The notes under the pieces were generated by a model. That model was given only the letters and a program-made list of their open reading frames with translations, was not told the origin of the DNA and did no database searches. A program made the position numbers and the translations under genes. 64,000 nucleotides of DNA from Aspidiotus rigidus (Eukaryota > Arthropoda > Insecta > Hemiptera > Diaspididae): the NCBI GenBank assembly GCA_035079385.1, contig JAVHKY010000052.1:10354001-10418000 (forward strand), in the 5' to 3' direction. Position 1 is the first letter of the stretch; every line of letters begins with the position of its first letter. Below are positions 31,718 through 40,979 of this stretch, one piece after another.

Positions 31718-32173
31718 TCAATCTTGTATACCCCATTCATTTTGAATTTCAAATTGAGTTTGTCTGCTTCCGAAATGTTCAACTACAAATCTAGGAATAA
31801 TTTCTAAATTCTTCTCCTTATTTGGTCCAAATATATCTTCATCAAACTTGAATGGAATTCCAGTCTGCCAAGTATTTATTTCTTCTTTTGTCAATGTAAA
31901 AGTAATTTGCATTCGATGTGGTTGAAGTAATCTGGATTCAGTTAATTTTTGTAATAATATAAAATATAATTCATTCAATTTTTCTACTACTTCTCTTCCT
32001 CTAAAAGCTATATAAATTTTATACTTTCTTAAATAGTGTTCTATTTGTCTTGTAGTTTTATTTGCATAGAAATTATGTACTTTGAAAAACTGAATCCATT
32101 GACTAATTTTTGAGTCTTGTTTTCCAGTTTCATTTCTGATAACAGTTATAATAATCTGATTTCTTGTATTCAT
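31718..32173 (-). pseudogene. Polymerase N-terminal segment
   Basis: 151 codons from an ATG. It precedes the exonuclease domain and continues in a shifted frame (TAQMHLQTENYISIRE) after 31720, as in arthropod Maverick polymerases. It could be judged a separate ORF; continuity with the polymerase is inferred from order and strand. Confidence 0.6.
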
Positions 32174-32182
32174 TTTTCAATT

Positions 32183-32551
32183 TTATTTAATAAGGAAAAA
32201 TTTTATAAGGATTTTTTTTTTTTTTGAGATTGTTCTACTTTTATAAAGTATTTTAAGACGATTATAATGATTTTTTGACTTTAAATGTGTTTTATAACAT
32301 ACAGAAAATATATCTACTCCACAAGTACATGTTATTAGTTGTTTTCTTTTTTCATAATCATTTTTCATATTTTCTTTCATTTTTTCTTTATTTTTACTAT
32401 AATATTCTTTAAATGCTGTATTCTTACATTCTTTACACCAGTTTTTATTTCTACCAAATTCTTCTATATTCTTCATTTTTTTACATTTAGAACAATATTT
32501 ACCATTTTCAAACAAATTTAATGTAAACTCTAATGTTCTTAAAAAATTCAT
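32183..32551 (-). CDS. Small zinc-finger-like protein of the polymerase block
   Basis: 122 codons. YCSKCKKMKNIEEF..NWCKECK gives two C-X2-C pairs in a treble-clef/HNH-like spacing, followed by a Lys-rich helix (YYSKNKEKMKENMKNDYEKR) and a second cluster (CTCGVDIFSVCYKTHLKSKNH) of C2H2 style. It is probably nucleic-acid binding. It lies 10 bases upstream of the polymerase N-terminal ORF on the same strand. Confidence 0.5.
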   Translation of the reverse strand: MNFLRTLEFTLNLFENGKYCSKCKKMKNIEEFGRNKNWCKECKNTAFKEYYSKNKEKMKENMKNDYEKRKQLITCTCGVDIFSVCYKTHLKSKNHYNRLKILYKSRTISKKKKILIKFFLIK

Positions 32552-32717
32552 CCACAGTATATTCTTTAAAAGTTGATCCTTTTGCTGATATCAATTTATT
32601 GGAAGATGTGATACAAGCATCAGTGGTTACATTCATGTTGTTTGCTATAACAAGAACCTTGTCTCAACTAAATATTTAAAGAGAAATAAATTTCTAATAA
32701 GAATTTAATAAGGAAAA

Positions 32718-32895
32718 ATAGATATAAAACCTAATAAGGAAAAAATAGACATGAGACCTTCTTAAAATAGACATAAAACCTTTCAAGACATAAAAATAGA
32801 TATAAAACCTTTCTAGATATAAAATAGACATAAAACCTTTCAAGACATAAAAATAGACATAAAACCTCCTAAAATATAAAATAGACATGAAACAT
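32718..32895. repeat. Iteron-like array, motif ATAGACATAAAACCT
   Basis: Seven copies start at 32718, 32745, 32767, 32796, 32824, 32853 and 32881; gaps are 22-29 and mostly 28-29 bases. The spacer halves also repeat (TTTCAAGACATAAAA). It sits between coding blocks of the virus-like element. It may be a replication or transcription control array, or simply a minisatellite. Confidence 0.65.
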
Positions 32896-32915
32896 TCCTA
32901 GAAAGAAATAAGATA

Positions 32916-33194
32916 TTAACAAACTAGAATCAACTCAATTATTTTTTTTTTAATAATTATTTCATCATTATCCTTAATTCCTCTTGGTGCATCTCTTCCA
33001 TTCAAACCAAATTCTTTTTTCTTTTCATTAATATACTTTCCACTTACTATTACTTGTGAATTATCAATATTAATATACCCATCTTCAATATTAAAATCAG
33101 AAAGACAGACTCCTAAATTTTCAGCAAATTCTGCAATGCTATTAGCCTTAGTCTTACCAAAATTCATTGGAGTCACAACAATTTGATTTTTCAA
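32916..33194 (-). CDS. Unrecognised ORF of the polymerase block
   Basis: 92 codons, beta-rich in the middle (EDGYINIDNSQVIVSGKYIN), ending in a basic tail. The same strand and a gap of 12 bases to the next ORF suggest one transcription unit with 33207-33404. Family unknown. Confidence 0.45.
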   Translation of the reverse strand: MKNQIVVTPMNFGKTKANSIAEFAENLGVCLSDFNIEDGYINIDNSQVIVSGKYINEKKKEFGLNGRDAPRGIKDNDEIIIKKKIIELILVC

Positions 33195-33206
33195 GTCAAT
33201 AATTTT

Positions 33207-33404
33207 TTATTTTTTTAGCTGCATAGATTCTACTTGTTTTTTACCTTTTTCACTCAATTCCTTCTTCATTTCTTCTAATTCTTTATTTAATTGTTTCATT
33301 CTTTTACTATTTTCTTCAATTATATCATCCTTTTGTTTCATTACTTGATTATTAGCTTGGGATAATCTCTTTAGTTGACCTCCTGCTTTATTAACTGCAG
33401 CCAT
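33207..33404 (-). CDS. Small coiled-coil ORF of the polymerase block
   Basis: 65 codons; residues about 15-60 form a charged heptad pattern (SKRMKQLNKELEEMKKELSE). It has no membrane segment. It is the rightmost ORF of the block. Function unknown. Confidence 0.45.
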   Translation of the reverse strand: MAAVNKAGGQLKRLSQANNQVMKQKDDIIEENSKRMKQLNKELEEMKKELSEKGKKQVESMQLKK

Positions 33405-33465
33405 TAATACTCTAAAACAGAAAAATAAGTTTTTCGAAATACATATTTTCTCATTTTCAAATTCT

Positions 33466-34335
33466 GCCTATCTTGTTTTGTGTTGTTTCTTGTGTCTTTG
33501 CGTGTTTGCATTGATCAGAGTATTAATAAATTTGATTTTACGGAATGTTCAAATTATAAATTTATTTTCCTTTAATAAATACAAATGAAACGAGATTTTT
33601 TACAATGCGATGGGAAACTGAAATGAATAATTGCGAATAAAAACGTACGGAACAGAATGATTTAAAAGTCGATCATAGATCGCGAATGCTTTATCCCGGC
33701 TTTGTAGTCCGCAATTCAATGTTGTATTTTAATTTACCTATACTTTTAGTTCTAAGTACTTTGAAGTTGACTACAAAGGTACCTAGTATAATATAATTAC
33801 ATCCTTGGATTTTGAGCAGACAAATGAAGTTTGTGGTAGTATTAATTAATCAAGGATTTTCGCGCGAATGTGTGTTGGGTTTCAATCATATTCGAAGGTT
33901 GATGTTCATCGTTTTGTCGTCGTTGATTCTGATGGCGTAATTTTCTACCTACCTATCTTGTTTTGTGTTGTTTCTTGTGTCTTTGCGTGTTCGCATTGAT
34001 CAGCGTATTAATAAATTTGATTTTACGGAATGTTCAAATTATAAATTTATTTTTCTTTAATAAATACGAATGAAACGAGATTTTTTACAATGCGATGGGA
34101 AACTGAAATGAATAATTGCGAATAAAAACGTGGGGAACAGAATGATTTAAAAGTCGATCATAGATCGCAAATGCGGTATCCCGGCTTTGTAGTCCGCAAA
34201 TTAATTTTGAATTTTAATTTACCTATACTTTTAGTTCTAAGTACAAGTTGACTACAAAGATAATATAATTACATCCTTGGGTTTTGAGCAGACAAATGAA
34301 GTTTGTGGTAGTATTAATTAATCAAGGATTTCAAT
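33466..34335 (+). repeat. Tandem pair of a dispersed repeat of about 390 bp
   Basis: Copies at about 33466-33855 and 33943-34335 share GTTGTTTCTTGTGTCTTTGC, GAAACGAGATTTTTTACAA and ATCCCGGCTTTGTAGTCCGC. A third copy lies at about 57990-58395 and a diverged one at 34530-34720. No coding content. Confidence 0.75.
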
Positions 34336-34529
34336 TCTACCTAATGTTACAATTTGTATTACTTATTATTCTTATCTCATGACAAAAATGACAGTTGTTG
34401 GAAGGGTGTAATATCAGCGTTAATTGTACTGAACAGTGGTTCCTTCAGGTTATTTCTTATTAATTGTTGAGGGTTAGCTTTTACAAATAAAATCAAAAAG
34501 ATGTGATGTGAATTCTTGAAAAGGCGGTT

Positions 34530-34720
34530 CTCACAATATGAATGAAATTGAATACAAATGAAAGGGAATGTCTTACAACGCTATGGGAATATGGAACGAA
34601 TAATTACAAATAAAAAAGTAGGAAATAGGATGATCAAAAATTGATTGTGAATGCGATATCCTAGCTTTGTAATCCTCAATTCAATTTTAATTTGTACTTG
34701 GTCCTACTTTTAGTTGGGTT
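34530..34720 (+). repeat. Diverged copy of the 33466/33943/57990 repeat
   Basis: It keeps TACAACGCTATGGGAATATG, AATAATTACAAATAAAAAAG and GCGATATCCTAGCTTTGTA in order. Sequence on either side up to 35090 shows no gene. Confidence 0.55.
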
Positions 34721-35091
34721 TTAGCGCAGAGAGAGAATCAAATCTACACTAAAGACTGAATGATTGCTTAAAATAGGTAATAGCCAAAGACATCTGAGAT
34801 CTGTGCGCAAACCTCTTCCAGCTTGTTTTACAAGTTTCTTCTTGATACATACCATATACTCCATTCACGTTAAGAACGGATAGAAATATGAACCTTGAGA
34901 ACACGCTTCAGGTAATTTTAATCTACCGTTCCATTCTCGAGGTACATACTTCTACCCTTTCTTAGTGTGAATAGAGTATAATACATTTTTGTAATAATGA
35001 TCAAATTCACGCCGACCCTAGTACTACGTAGCTTGTTTTAATTTGTTTTATATCGACGGCCGTGCAGCATAATAAAAAAAGGAAGTGATTA

Positions 35092-35935
35092 TACGTAGGT
35101 ATACTACCTACGGCTAAAACGTTATTCGTAGGTATAGTACAATGACTCACGAATTATCTTGTTGCCCTATATTGTCATGTCTTGTGACAAATATTTCTGT
35201 ATTGAAGTATGACGCAGGAATTATCTTGTAGGTAGTAACTTCTCGCAGCGTCTCTGAAGCTCAATGAGCGTGGATGCACATGCTCTTTCACAAAAGTTTG
35301 AAGGCCCTGCAAGAACGCAGGCAGTACATGAGTATTGCAGATGGAGGCGTTCGCGAGATGTACGACACTGAGGCTTGCACATATGACTGTCGAACCACGC
35401 AGTGCACCTATACATTTTCTTGCAACCGCTAAGCACCATGCCGACATATCCTGCTGAAGCGGGAACACGACACTGGCTCCCTTCGTTCTGTGTTTTCCGA
35501 AGCTCAATTCCACCCACGGTATAACAAGAGTACTCATGCTTCTACCAGCCAGTCAACACCCTCCCTTGATACTGATGTTGTGGATGATATAGTTCTACAT
35601 GATGTAGACTCGTGCGAGCCAAGAACCTTGAGTCCCGAGAAGTACCTACAATTTGATCTCACCCGTCATGATGAACGTAGCCTCCCTGGTGTCGTGTCAT
35701 GGCACTGAGCAATTCAACTCATACATGGCAACCATGAAGGAGATGGAGAAGTTGATTAGATCAGGCTCCGATATTCGTCCAGTGCTATTTCAAGTGTTGG
35801 TTCTGCGAGAAGTTAGTACAAATAACGTTTTACCCGTAAGGATACTACCTATGAATAACGTTTTAGCCGTAGGTATACAACTACTACCTACGAATAACGT
35901 TTTTAGCCGTAGGTATGCTACCTACAAATAACGCC
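35092..35935. mobile_element. Element bounded by inverted CTACGGCTAAAACGTTATTC motifs
   Basis: The left end holds ACCTACGGCTAAAACGTTAT followed by TCGTAGGTA; the right end (35815-35935) holds three copies in inverse orientation. The interior has modest ORFs on both strands that I do not recognise. It is probably a non-autonomous DNA transposon with repeated subterminal sites. Confidence 0.5.
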
Positions 35936-36014
35936 AACCATAAAAAAATGTAGATGTTCATGGCGAACAATTTCTATAGTCTCCAATGCTTCCCTTTTTT
36001 TAAAATCATTCTCA

Positions 36015-36443
36015 TTATGAAGGAGGACTTCGTTCCCTCCTGTGTGCCCAACTTCGATGAGGTGGGTTGCAAAATCTGACTTTTTGAGGTTGGCTCTTAG
36101 CGTACGCTTCCACGTGTTCGTTAATCCTCTCGTTCAAGGCACGCCCTGTCCCACCCATGTACACTGCTGAGCAATCACGGCATTCAAGCCTATCGCTCAA
36201 ATTTGTTTTCGGTATCGGGTCCTTATTTCTGCTGAATAATTTCTCAAGTATGGTCGGAGAATAGTAGGCTGGTTGAAGTTTTACAATTTTTATGATGTGA
36301 CTCAATTCGGATGTGAGCTTCCCTAGGTAAGGAAGTCTAGCCCATCTCATATTCTTACGCCTAGATTGGTTCCGTTGCCATGGTGTGGTCTTGTCTAAAA
36401 AATGTCTTGTCATTTTCCTCCGGACCATGGTATCAATGTCCAC
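36015..36443 (-). pseudogene. Penelope GIY-YIG endonuclease (second family)
   Basis: 142 codons with ECRDCSAVYMGGTGRALNER INEHVEAY, the GIY-YIG core with a C-X2-C before it. A frameshift near 36060 moves the C-terminal tail to another frame, ending about 35945. Confidence 0.82.
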
Positions 36444-36814
36444 GTTGATTTCATTAACTTTGGTCGAATATTTAATTCTGTTGAGCTCTTTATCAAAAGC
36501 TTGTGGGGTGAGGGGACGGTAACCAAACGGTGGATGTAACTGTTGAACGCTGCGGTTTTATTGCTCAAAGGACACTGTGAAGATCCGTGTATTGTCATGT
36601 CGGTAGAGGTGGCTTTCCAAAGGATCCCAAACTCATAAGCCCCATCTCTGATTGAAATTGTCAAGTCTAGGAAATGGATACTGTTCCCGCCGATTTCAAG
36701 TGTGAATTTTATAGAAGGGTACTTGGAGTTGAGAAATTGGAGGAAGTCATCAAGCAAGTCCACCGGGCCATTCCATACGCAAAGCACGTCGCGTTGTCCA
36801 CATACCGCTTCCAA
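36410..36814 (-). pseudogene. Penelope RT fragment (second family)
   Basis: 134 codons: LCVWNGPVDLLDDFLQFLNS and SIHFLDLTISIRDGAYEFG are the stretch after the catalytic motif. The catalytic box itself is in another frame just upstream (frameshift near 36800). It runs by frameshift into the endonuclease ORF. Confidence 0.8.
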
Positions 36815-37310
36815 AATGTTCCGTAATGAATGAGTTCATTGTTACAGTTTTTTCTGTATGCTCTTTCTCCTCATGAGTATTTGGTAGTTGTAACTTGTGT
36901 CTCCCTATAGATGGTTGTTTAACCGAAACGTTAGGAGAAAAATAAAATATTGTGCGGTTCAATAGTAAAGTTATTTAATTCATTATTTCATTATCCAACG
37001 CAAGGATCAAAGATCATCCATATGTGTGAAATAATTTTTGAAAATGGGAAAGTCGGACCTGCTGAGAGTGATTCACTGGGTGACTTTATTATCAAGTCAT
37101 TCATTTTGAAGAAAAACATTTGAGGAGGGGGGTAGTTAGTAGATGAGAATACAAGCGAAAAATTTGACCACCTCGTCAGGATCAGAACCCGAGACCTTTC
37201 ACTGGAACTCTGTAGAGGTCAATTTTTTTTTCTCCAATCAAAGTTTAGAGATTGTGAGATCAAAACTGAAGTCAATCTTTTTGAGGATTGGGAAAATTAT
37301 GGCAACTCAC

Positions 37311-37507
37311 CGTAATGACGATCACCGTACTATTTTCAAAGATTTTCAATACCATATTGAAGAACTCTATTTCAGTTTCTGGAGGCAACTTATTTGTAGC
37401 TTCATCTAGAACGAGACAGCATGTGTTTTGTAAAATCGCTCGTGCGAGACATATCAACTGTCTCTCTCCAGCGCTCAAATTGGAACCACCATCCTGGACT
37501 CTGGCAT
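37311..37507 (-). CDS. ABCC-type ABC transporter, signature and Walker B exon
   Basis: 197 nt with donor GTGAGT. It encodes ARVQDGGSNLSAGERQLICL ARAIL and then LVLDEAT, that is, the ABC signature (LSAGERQ) and Walker B. The D-loop that should follow (A-x-L-D) reads NKLPPETE, which is unusual. It begins by completing a GAT codon with the exon at 37592-37692 and ends in phase 0 before His. The next intron is 14.3 kb and holds a virus-like polymerase block. Confidence 0.85.
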
Positions 37508-37591
37508 CTATACATCCGAATGGTAAATTGTAAAACTAGTTTAATTTTTTTATCCCGCAGCCGAGAAAATAAAAAATACGCTACCATCTAC

Positions 37592-37692
37592 CTAGTCCGC
37601 CAATTTTCGTCACTGTTTTGTCCACTTGAACCATTTTCAACGAGTGCCACAATCTTTCATCCGAAAATTCTTGCCTCACATCCAGATTTTGC
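37592..37692 (-). CDS. ABCC-type ABC transporter, exon between Q-loop and signature
   Basis: 101 nt, acceptor TTACGTAG and donor G|GTAGAT. It reads QNLDVRQEFSDERLWHSLKM VQVDKTVTKIGGL, the NLDP...D..LW.AL segment between the Q-loop and signature of ABCC domain 2. Two bases from the upstream exon and one base to the downstream exon keep the frame, which confirms the gene model. Confidence 0.82.
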
Positions 37693-37859
37693 CTACGTAA
37701 CAACATTCAATTTTTGAAGAACTTTTACAAGATAAGTGAAACACTGCAGGGTTTTCTAACCAAAATGTTTTTTGACATGTTCCATGTCTTTTCTCTCGCC
37801 GGACCCCGATTTTGAAACTCGCGAGTACACCCCCCTCCCCCCCCCGTCAAGAGAAATCT

Positions 37860-38014
37860 CTACCCCGTGGGCGATTCAGAAATTCGCGAGTACACCCCGC
37901 GTAATAATAATTAATATAAATAAATAAATAAATAAATAATATTAAATAATTACATAAATAAATAATTAAATTCAGAATTTCGCGAGTACACCCCGCGTAA
38001 TAATAATAATTAAT

Positions 38015-38048
<34 letters not shown>

Positions 38049-38240
38049 AAAAAATAATTAAATAATTAAATAAATAAATAATCAAATATATAAATAAATA
38101 AATTAATTAATTAATCAATGATAAATAAATAAATAAATAAATAAATAATATTAAATAATTAAATAATTAAATAATAAATAATTAAATAATTAAATAAATA
38201 AATAATTAAATAATTAAATAAATAAATAAATAAATAAAAA
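37860..38240. repeat. Low-complexity AAAT/AATA tract
   Basis: Long runs of TAAATAAATAAT with two copies of GAATTTCGCGAGTACACCCC. Similar tracts lie at 38790-38880, 39130-39385 and 40010-40045. Confidence 0.85.
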
Positions 38241-38261
38241 TGACGGCTCCCTTAACGAAGT

Positions 38262-38720
38262 TAAATTTTCTAAGTCCCTCTCCTATCATATATGGCTCGA
38301 GAGTCGAAATTTTTCTAAGTCCCCCTTCTATCATATATGGCTCGAGAGTCGAAATGTTTCTAAGTCCATATCATATATGGCTTGAGAGTCGAAATTTTTC
38401 CAAGTCCCTCTCCTATCATATATGGCTCGAGAGTCGAAATTTTTCTAAGTCCCCCTTCTATCATATATGGCTCGAGAGTCGAAATTCTTCTAAGTCCCTC
38501 TCCTATCATATATGGCTCGAGAGTCGAAATTTTTCTAAGTCCCCCTTGTATCATATATGGCTCGAGAGTCGAAATTTTTCTAAGTCCCCCTTCTATCGTA
38601 TATGGCTCGAGGGTCGAAATTTTTCTAAGTCCCTCTCCTATCATATATGGCTCGAGAGTCGAAATTTTTCTAAGTCCCCCTTGTATCATATATGGCTCGA
38701 GAGTCGAAATTTTTCTAAGT
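38262..38720. repeat. 45-bp satellite array
   Basis: About ten units of TTTTTCTAAGTCCCCCTTCT ATCATATATGGCTCGAGAGTCGAAA, with one shortened unit near 38365. The length is a multiple of three, so long ORFs appear on both strands; they are not genes. The array ends in the GGACGGCGCACGGC and ACAGGTTCCCTGTT modules seen at 2752-3018. Confidence 0.92.
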
Positions 38721-38879
38721 TTTTCGCTGGACGGCGGACGGCGCACGGCGCACGGCAGATTTCTCAAATAGCCCCCCATAAAACAGGTTCCCTGTTAAAA
38801 TTAAATAATTAAATAAATAAATAATTAAATAATTAAATAAATAAATAATTAAATAAATAATATAATTAATAATTAGAAA

Positions 38880-40290
38880 ATTTTCTAAGTCCCTCTTCCT
38901 ATCATATATGGCTGGATAGTCGAAATTTTTCCTAGTCCCCTAGACTTGAATTGTCTCATACCATTCCAATACAACAGCGAGATCACTCATTCGCCCCACC
39001 GAAAGTTGATACCTCAAAATATAGAACACCCATAATTACCTCAAAATATTTCTCATACAAGACTTATACGACGCCAAGATAGGTAAAGCGGTAAACGAAT
39101 AATATCTCACGAACACTTGACCTAGTAGAAGAATTAATAATAAATAAATAAATGAATAAATAAATAAATAAATAAATAGATAAATAAATAAATAGATAAA
39201 TAAATAAATAAATAAATAGATGAATAAATAAATAAATAAATAAATAATATTGAATAATTAAATAATGAAATAATAAAATAATTGAATAATTAAATAATTA
39301 AATAATTACATAATTAAATAAATAAATAATTAAATAAATAAATAATTAAATTATTAAATTATTAAATAATTAAATAAATAAAGGCTGAATAGTCGAAATT
39401 TTTCCAAGTCCCCTAGACTTGAATTGTCTCACACCATTCCAATACAACAGCGAGACAGGGGGCGAACGAGCGGAGCGAGTTCGCGCTACCTCATATTTCT
39501 CATAGATGACTTATACGACGTCAAGATAGGTAAAGTTTTCCAAGTCCCTCTTCCTATCATATATGGCTGGATAGTCGAAATTTTTCCAAGTCCCCTAGAC
39601 TTGAATTGTCACATACCATTCCAATACAACAGCGAGACAGGGGGCGAACGAGCGGAGCGAGTTCGCGCTACCTAGTATTTCTCATAGAAGACTTATACGA
39701 CGCCAAGATAGGTAAGGGGGTAAACGAATTTTTTAAATTACGCTCTTTGGACAGGTAATAGGGGGGGATTGAAAGATGATCGATGCCGCCTGTGCACTGA
39801 CCACACTTCTTCGCATTCTGATTTCTCTACGCTTCGTACCAGCGTTCGTTTTTCTCAAAACGCGTTTTTTCGAGATACGCCCTTCTTGAAAAGAAGGCTT
39901 CAATTAAATAATTAAATAATTAGTCCGAGAGTCTGTGCGTCCGTGCAAGCGTGCGTCCGTGCACATCTCTACCCCGTGGGTGATTCAGAAATTTGCGAGT
40001 ACACCCCGTGTGCTTAAATAATTAAATAAATAAATAATCAAATAACCGCGAGTTCGCCCCACGAAAGGTGATACCTCAAAATATTTCTCATAAAGGCGAT
40101 ACCTCATATTTCTCATAGAAGACTTGAATTTTCTCACACCATTCCAATAGAACAGCGAGACAGGGGGCGAACGGTGATACCTCAAAATATACAAAAGGTC
40201 GCTCCGCTCGTTCGCCCCACGAAAGGTGATACCTCAAAATATTTCTCATATAAATGCGACACCTCATATTTCTCATAGGAGACTTGAATT
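38880..40290. repeat. Mosaic of short dispersed repeats
   Basis: Repeated blocks include AGTCCCCTAGACTTGAATTG, ACACCATTCCAATACAACAG, GCGAACGAGCGGAGCGAGTT, GACTTATACGACGCCAAGAT and CCCCACGAAAGGTGATACC, in several copies and orders, with satellite units at 38890, 39390 and 39545. Another copy of the ACGACGCCAAGAT block lies at 41461-41536. Confidence 0.75.
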
Positions 40291-40469
40291 CTCTTTCGGC
40301 ATTTCTCTTATAAGCTTCTACATTTTTGTACGTAATGTGTGACAAATCACGACGATCAACGATTTTAATTTACATTTCCTTGGAAATGAACGACATCAAG
40401 ACGGAGACAGTATTCTTCTAAAAATATCATTGCAATAAAAAACTTTATTGCAGTTCTTACAATATTTTA

Positions 40470-40790
40470 TTAATCAGCGACATTTTGGAGCATTAGTTGA
40501 ATCCGAGAAGCCAAATGTGATCGGTGGTACAGGAAGCTATCGAGGCTCGATTGATGGGCGATGATTCTTTCCGAAAATGTCCATTTGTGAAAATGTGAGA
40601 GAATTGGATGGCTTCGAAGTATTCTGGACATAAACGTTGTTTTCTTACAAATTGGTTCCTGGCTTCGGTCGATAAGCTGAGGAATTTTCGACAGCAATAC
40701 AAAGTTTGCGCGTTGTCGCCATAGAAGTAGCATTCGCGTTTCCTTTCGTTTGAATTTGATGCAGTCATAATGCCTCCATTACTATACAAA
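40470..40790 (-). pseudogene. BEL/Pao-like gag zinc-finger fragment
   Basis: 98 codons resembling the region around the zinc knuckles of BEL/Pao polyproteins (CCRKFLSLSTEARNQFVRKQ RLCPEYFEA). Several of the metal-binding Cys/His positions are changed to Tyr, Ile or Phe. It ends in a stop followed by two AATAAA sites, so it could be transcribed. It is a fragment only. Confidence 0.5.
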
Positions 40791-40979
40791 TTCTTGCATC
40801 CTTCGGAATCTGCAGCACACTCGCGACCGGGTCTTCATAAGTGATGAGACTCTCGCGCAGATTAAACAACTCCGTGAATCCTTCATTGACAGCGTTCACC
40901 GGCACTGGTGTCACCAAGAAATTACGCACCCGCGAGTTCACCCCACGAAAGGTGATACCTCAAAAAAGCCTTCGCAGCG

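Larger units (their letters stand above)
27786..32173 (-). pseudogene. polB: Protein-primed family-B DNA polymerase (Maverick/Polinton-type), broken
   Basis: The gene runs right to left across several open segments. Exonuclease motifs are in AIYADFES (I), YFHNFSGYDAHLF (II) and LYNTIDVLLLTD (III). Polymerase motifs are NANNLYG (A), KLMNNSVFG (B) and YTDTDSS (C, near 28315). In motif A the expected catalytic Asp is Asn (codon AAT near 29049). Frame breaks are seen near 31720, 31515, 30250, 29455, 29050 and 28590, a stop near 31605, and a 189-bp hairpin insertion at 29918-30106. It is clearly dead. The family replicates linear DNA from a terminal protein. Confidence 0.88.
26085..33404. mobile_element. 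AT-rich virus-like block around a protein-primed family-B DNA polymerase
   Basis: Seven kilobases of very AT-rich sequence carry a broken polymerase pseudogene (27786-32173) and several short ORFs on both strands. The polymerase is of the type found in Maverick/Polinton transposons and adintoviruses. I found no integrase, packaging ATPase, protease or capsid gene and no terminal inverted repeats, so it is a remnant or a minimal derivative. It lies in the ABCC intron. Confidence 0.7.
35940..36990 (-). mobile_element. Second Penelope-like element, 5' truncated
   Basis: The minus strand carries the end of RT, a GIY-YIG endonuclease and a pLTR-like segment (36850-36990, CGAAACGTTAGGAGAAAAAT). 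Protein similarity to the element at 10945-13700 is only partial, so it is a different family. Confidence 0.8.

Noticed and set aside
32718..32895. CRISPR-like array in the AT-rich block
   Set aside because: Spacers also repeat, the motif is degenerate and no cas-like gene is near. Kept as an iteron-like array.
24233..35075. Terminal inverted repeats of the polymerase block
   Set aside because: The 35-bp inverse match between 24233 and 35075 is accompanied by Penelope-like sequence, and the ends do not sit next to the block; more likely two solo fragments.
38240..38812. Long ORFs on both strands (190, 139 and 129 codons) with repeated SRNFSKS or RVEIFLSP units
   Set aside because: They are readings of the 45-bp satellite, whose unit length is a multiple of three. 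No protein family, and opposite strands are open equally.
40815..40975. Plus-strand frame reading VFISDETLAQIKQLRESFID
   Set aside because: Looks protein-like but is short, lacks splice sites and runs into the AAGGTGATACC repeat; not enough to call an exon.
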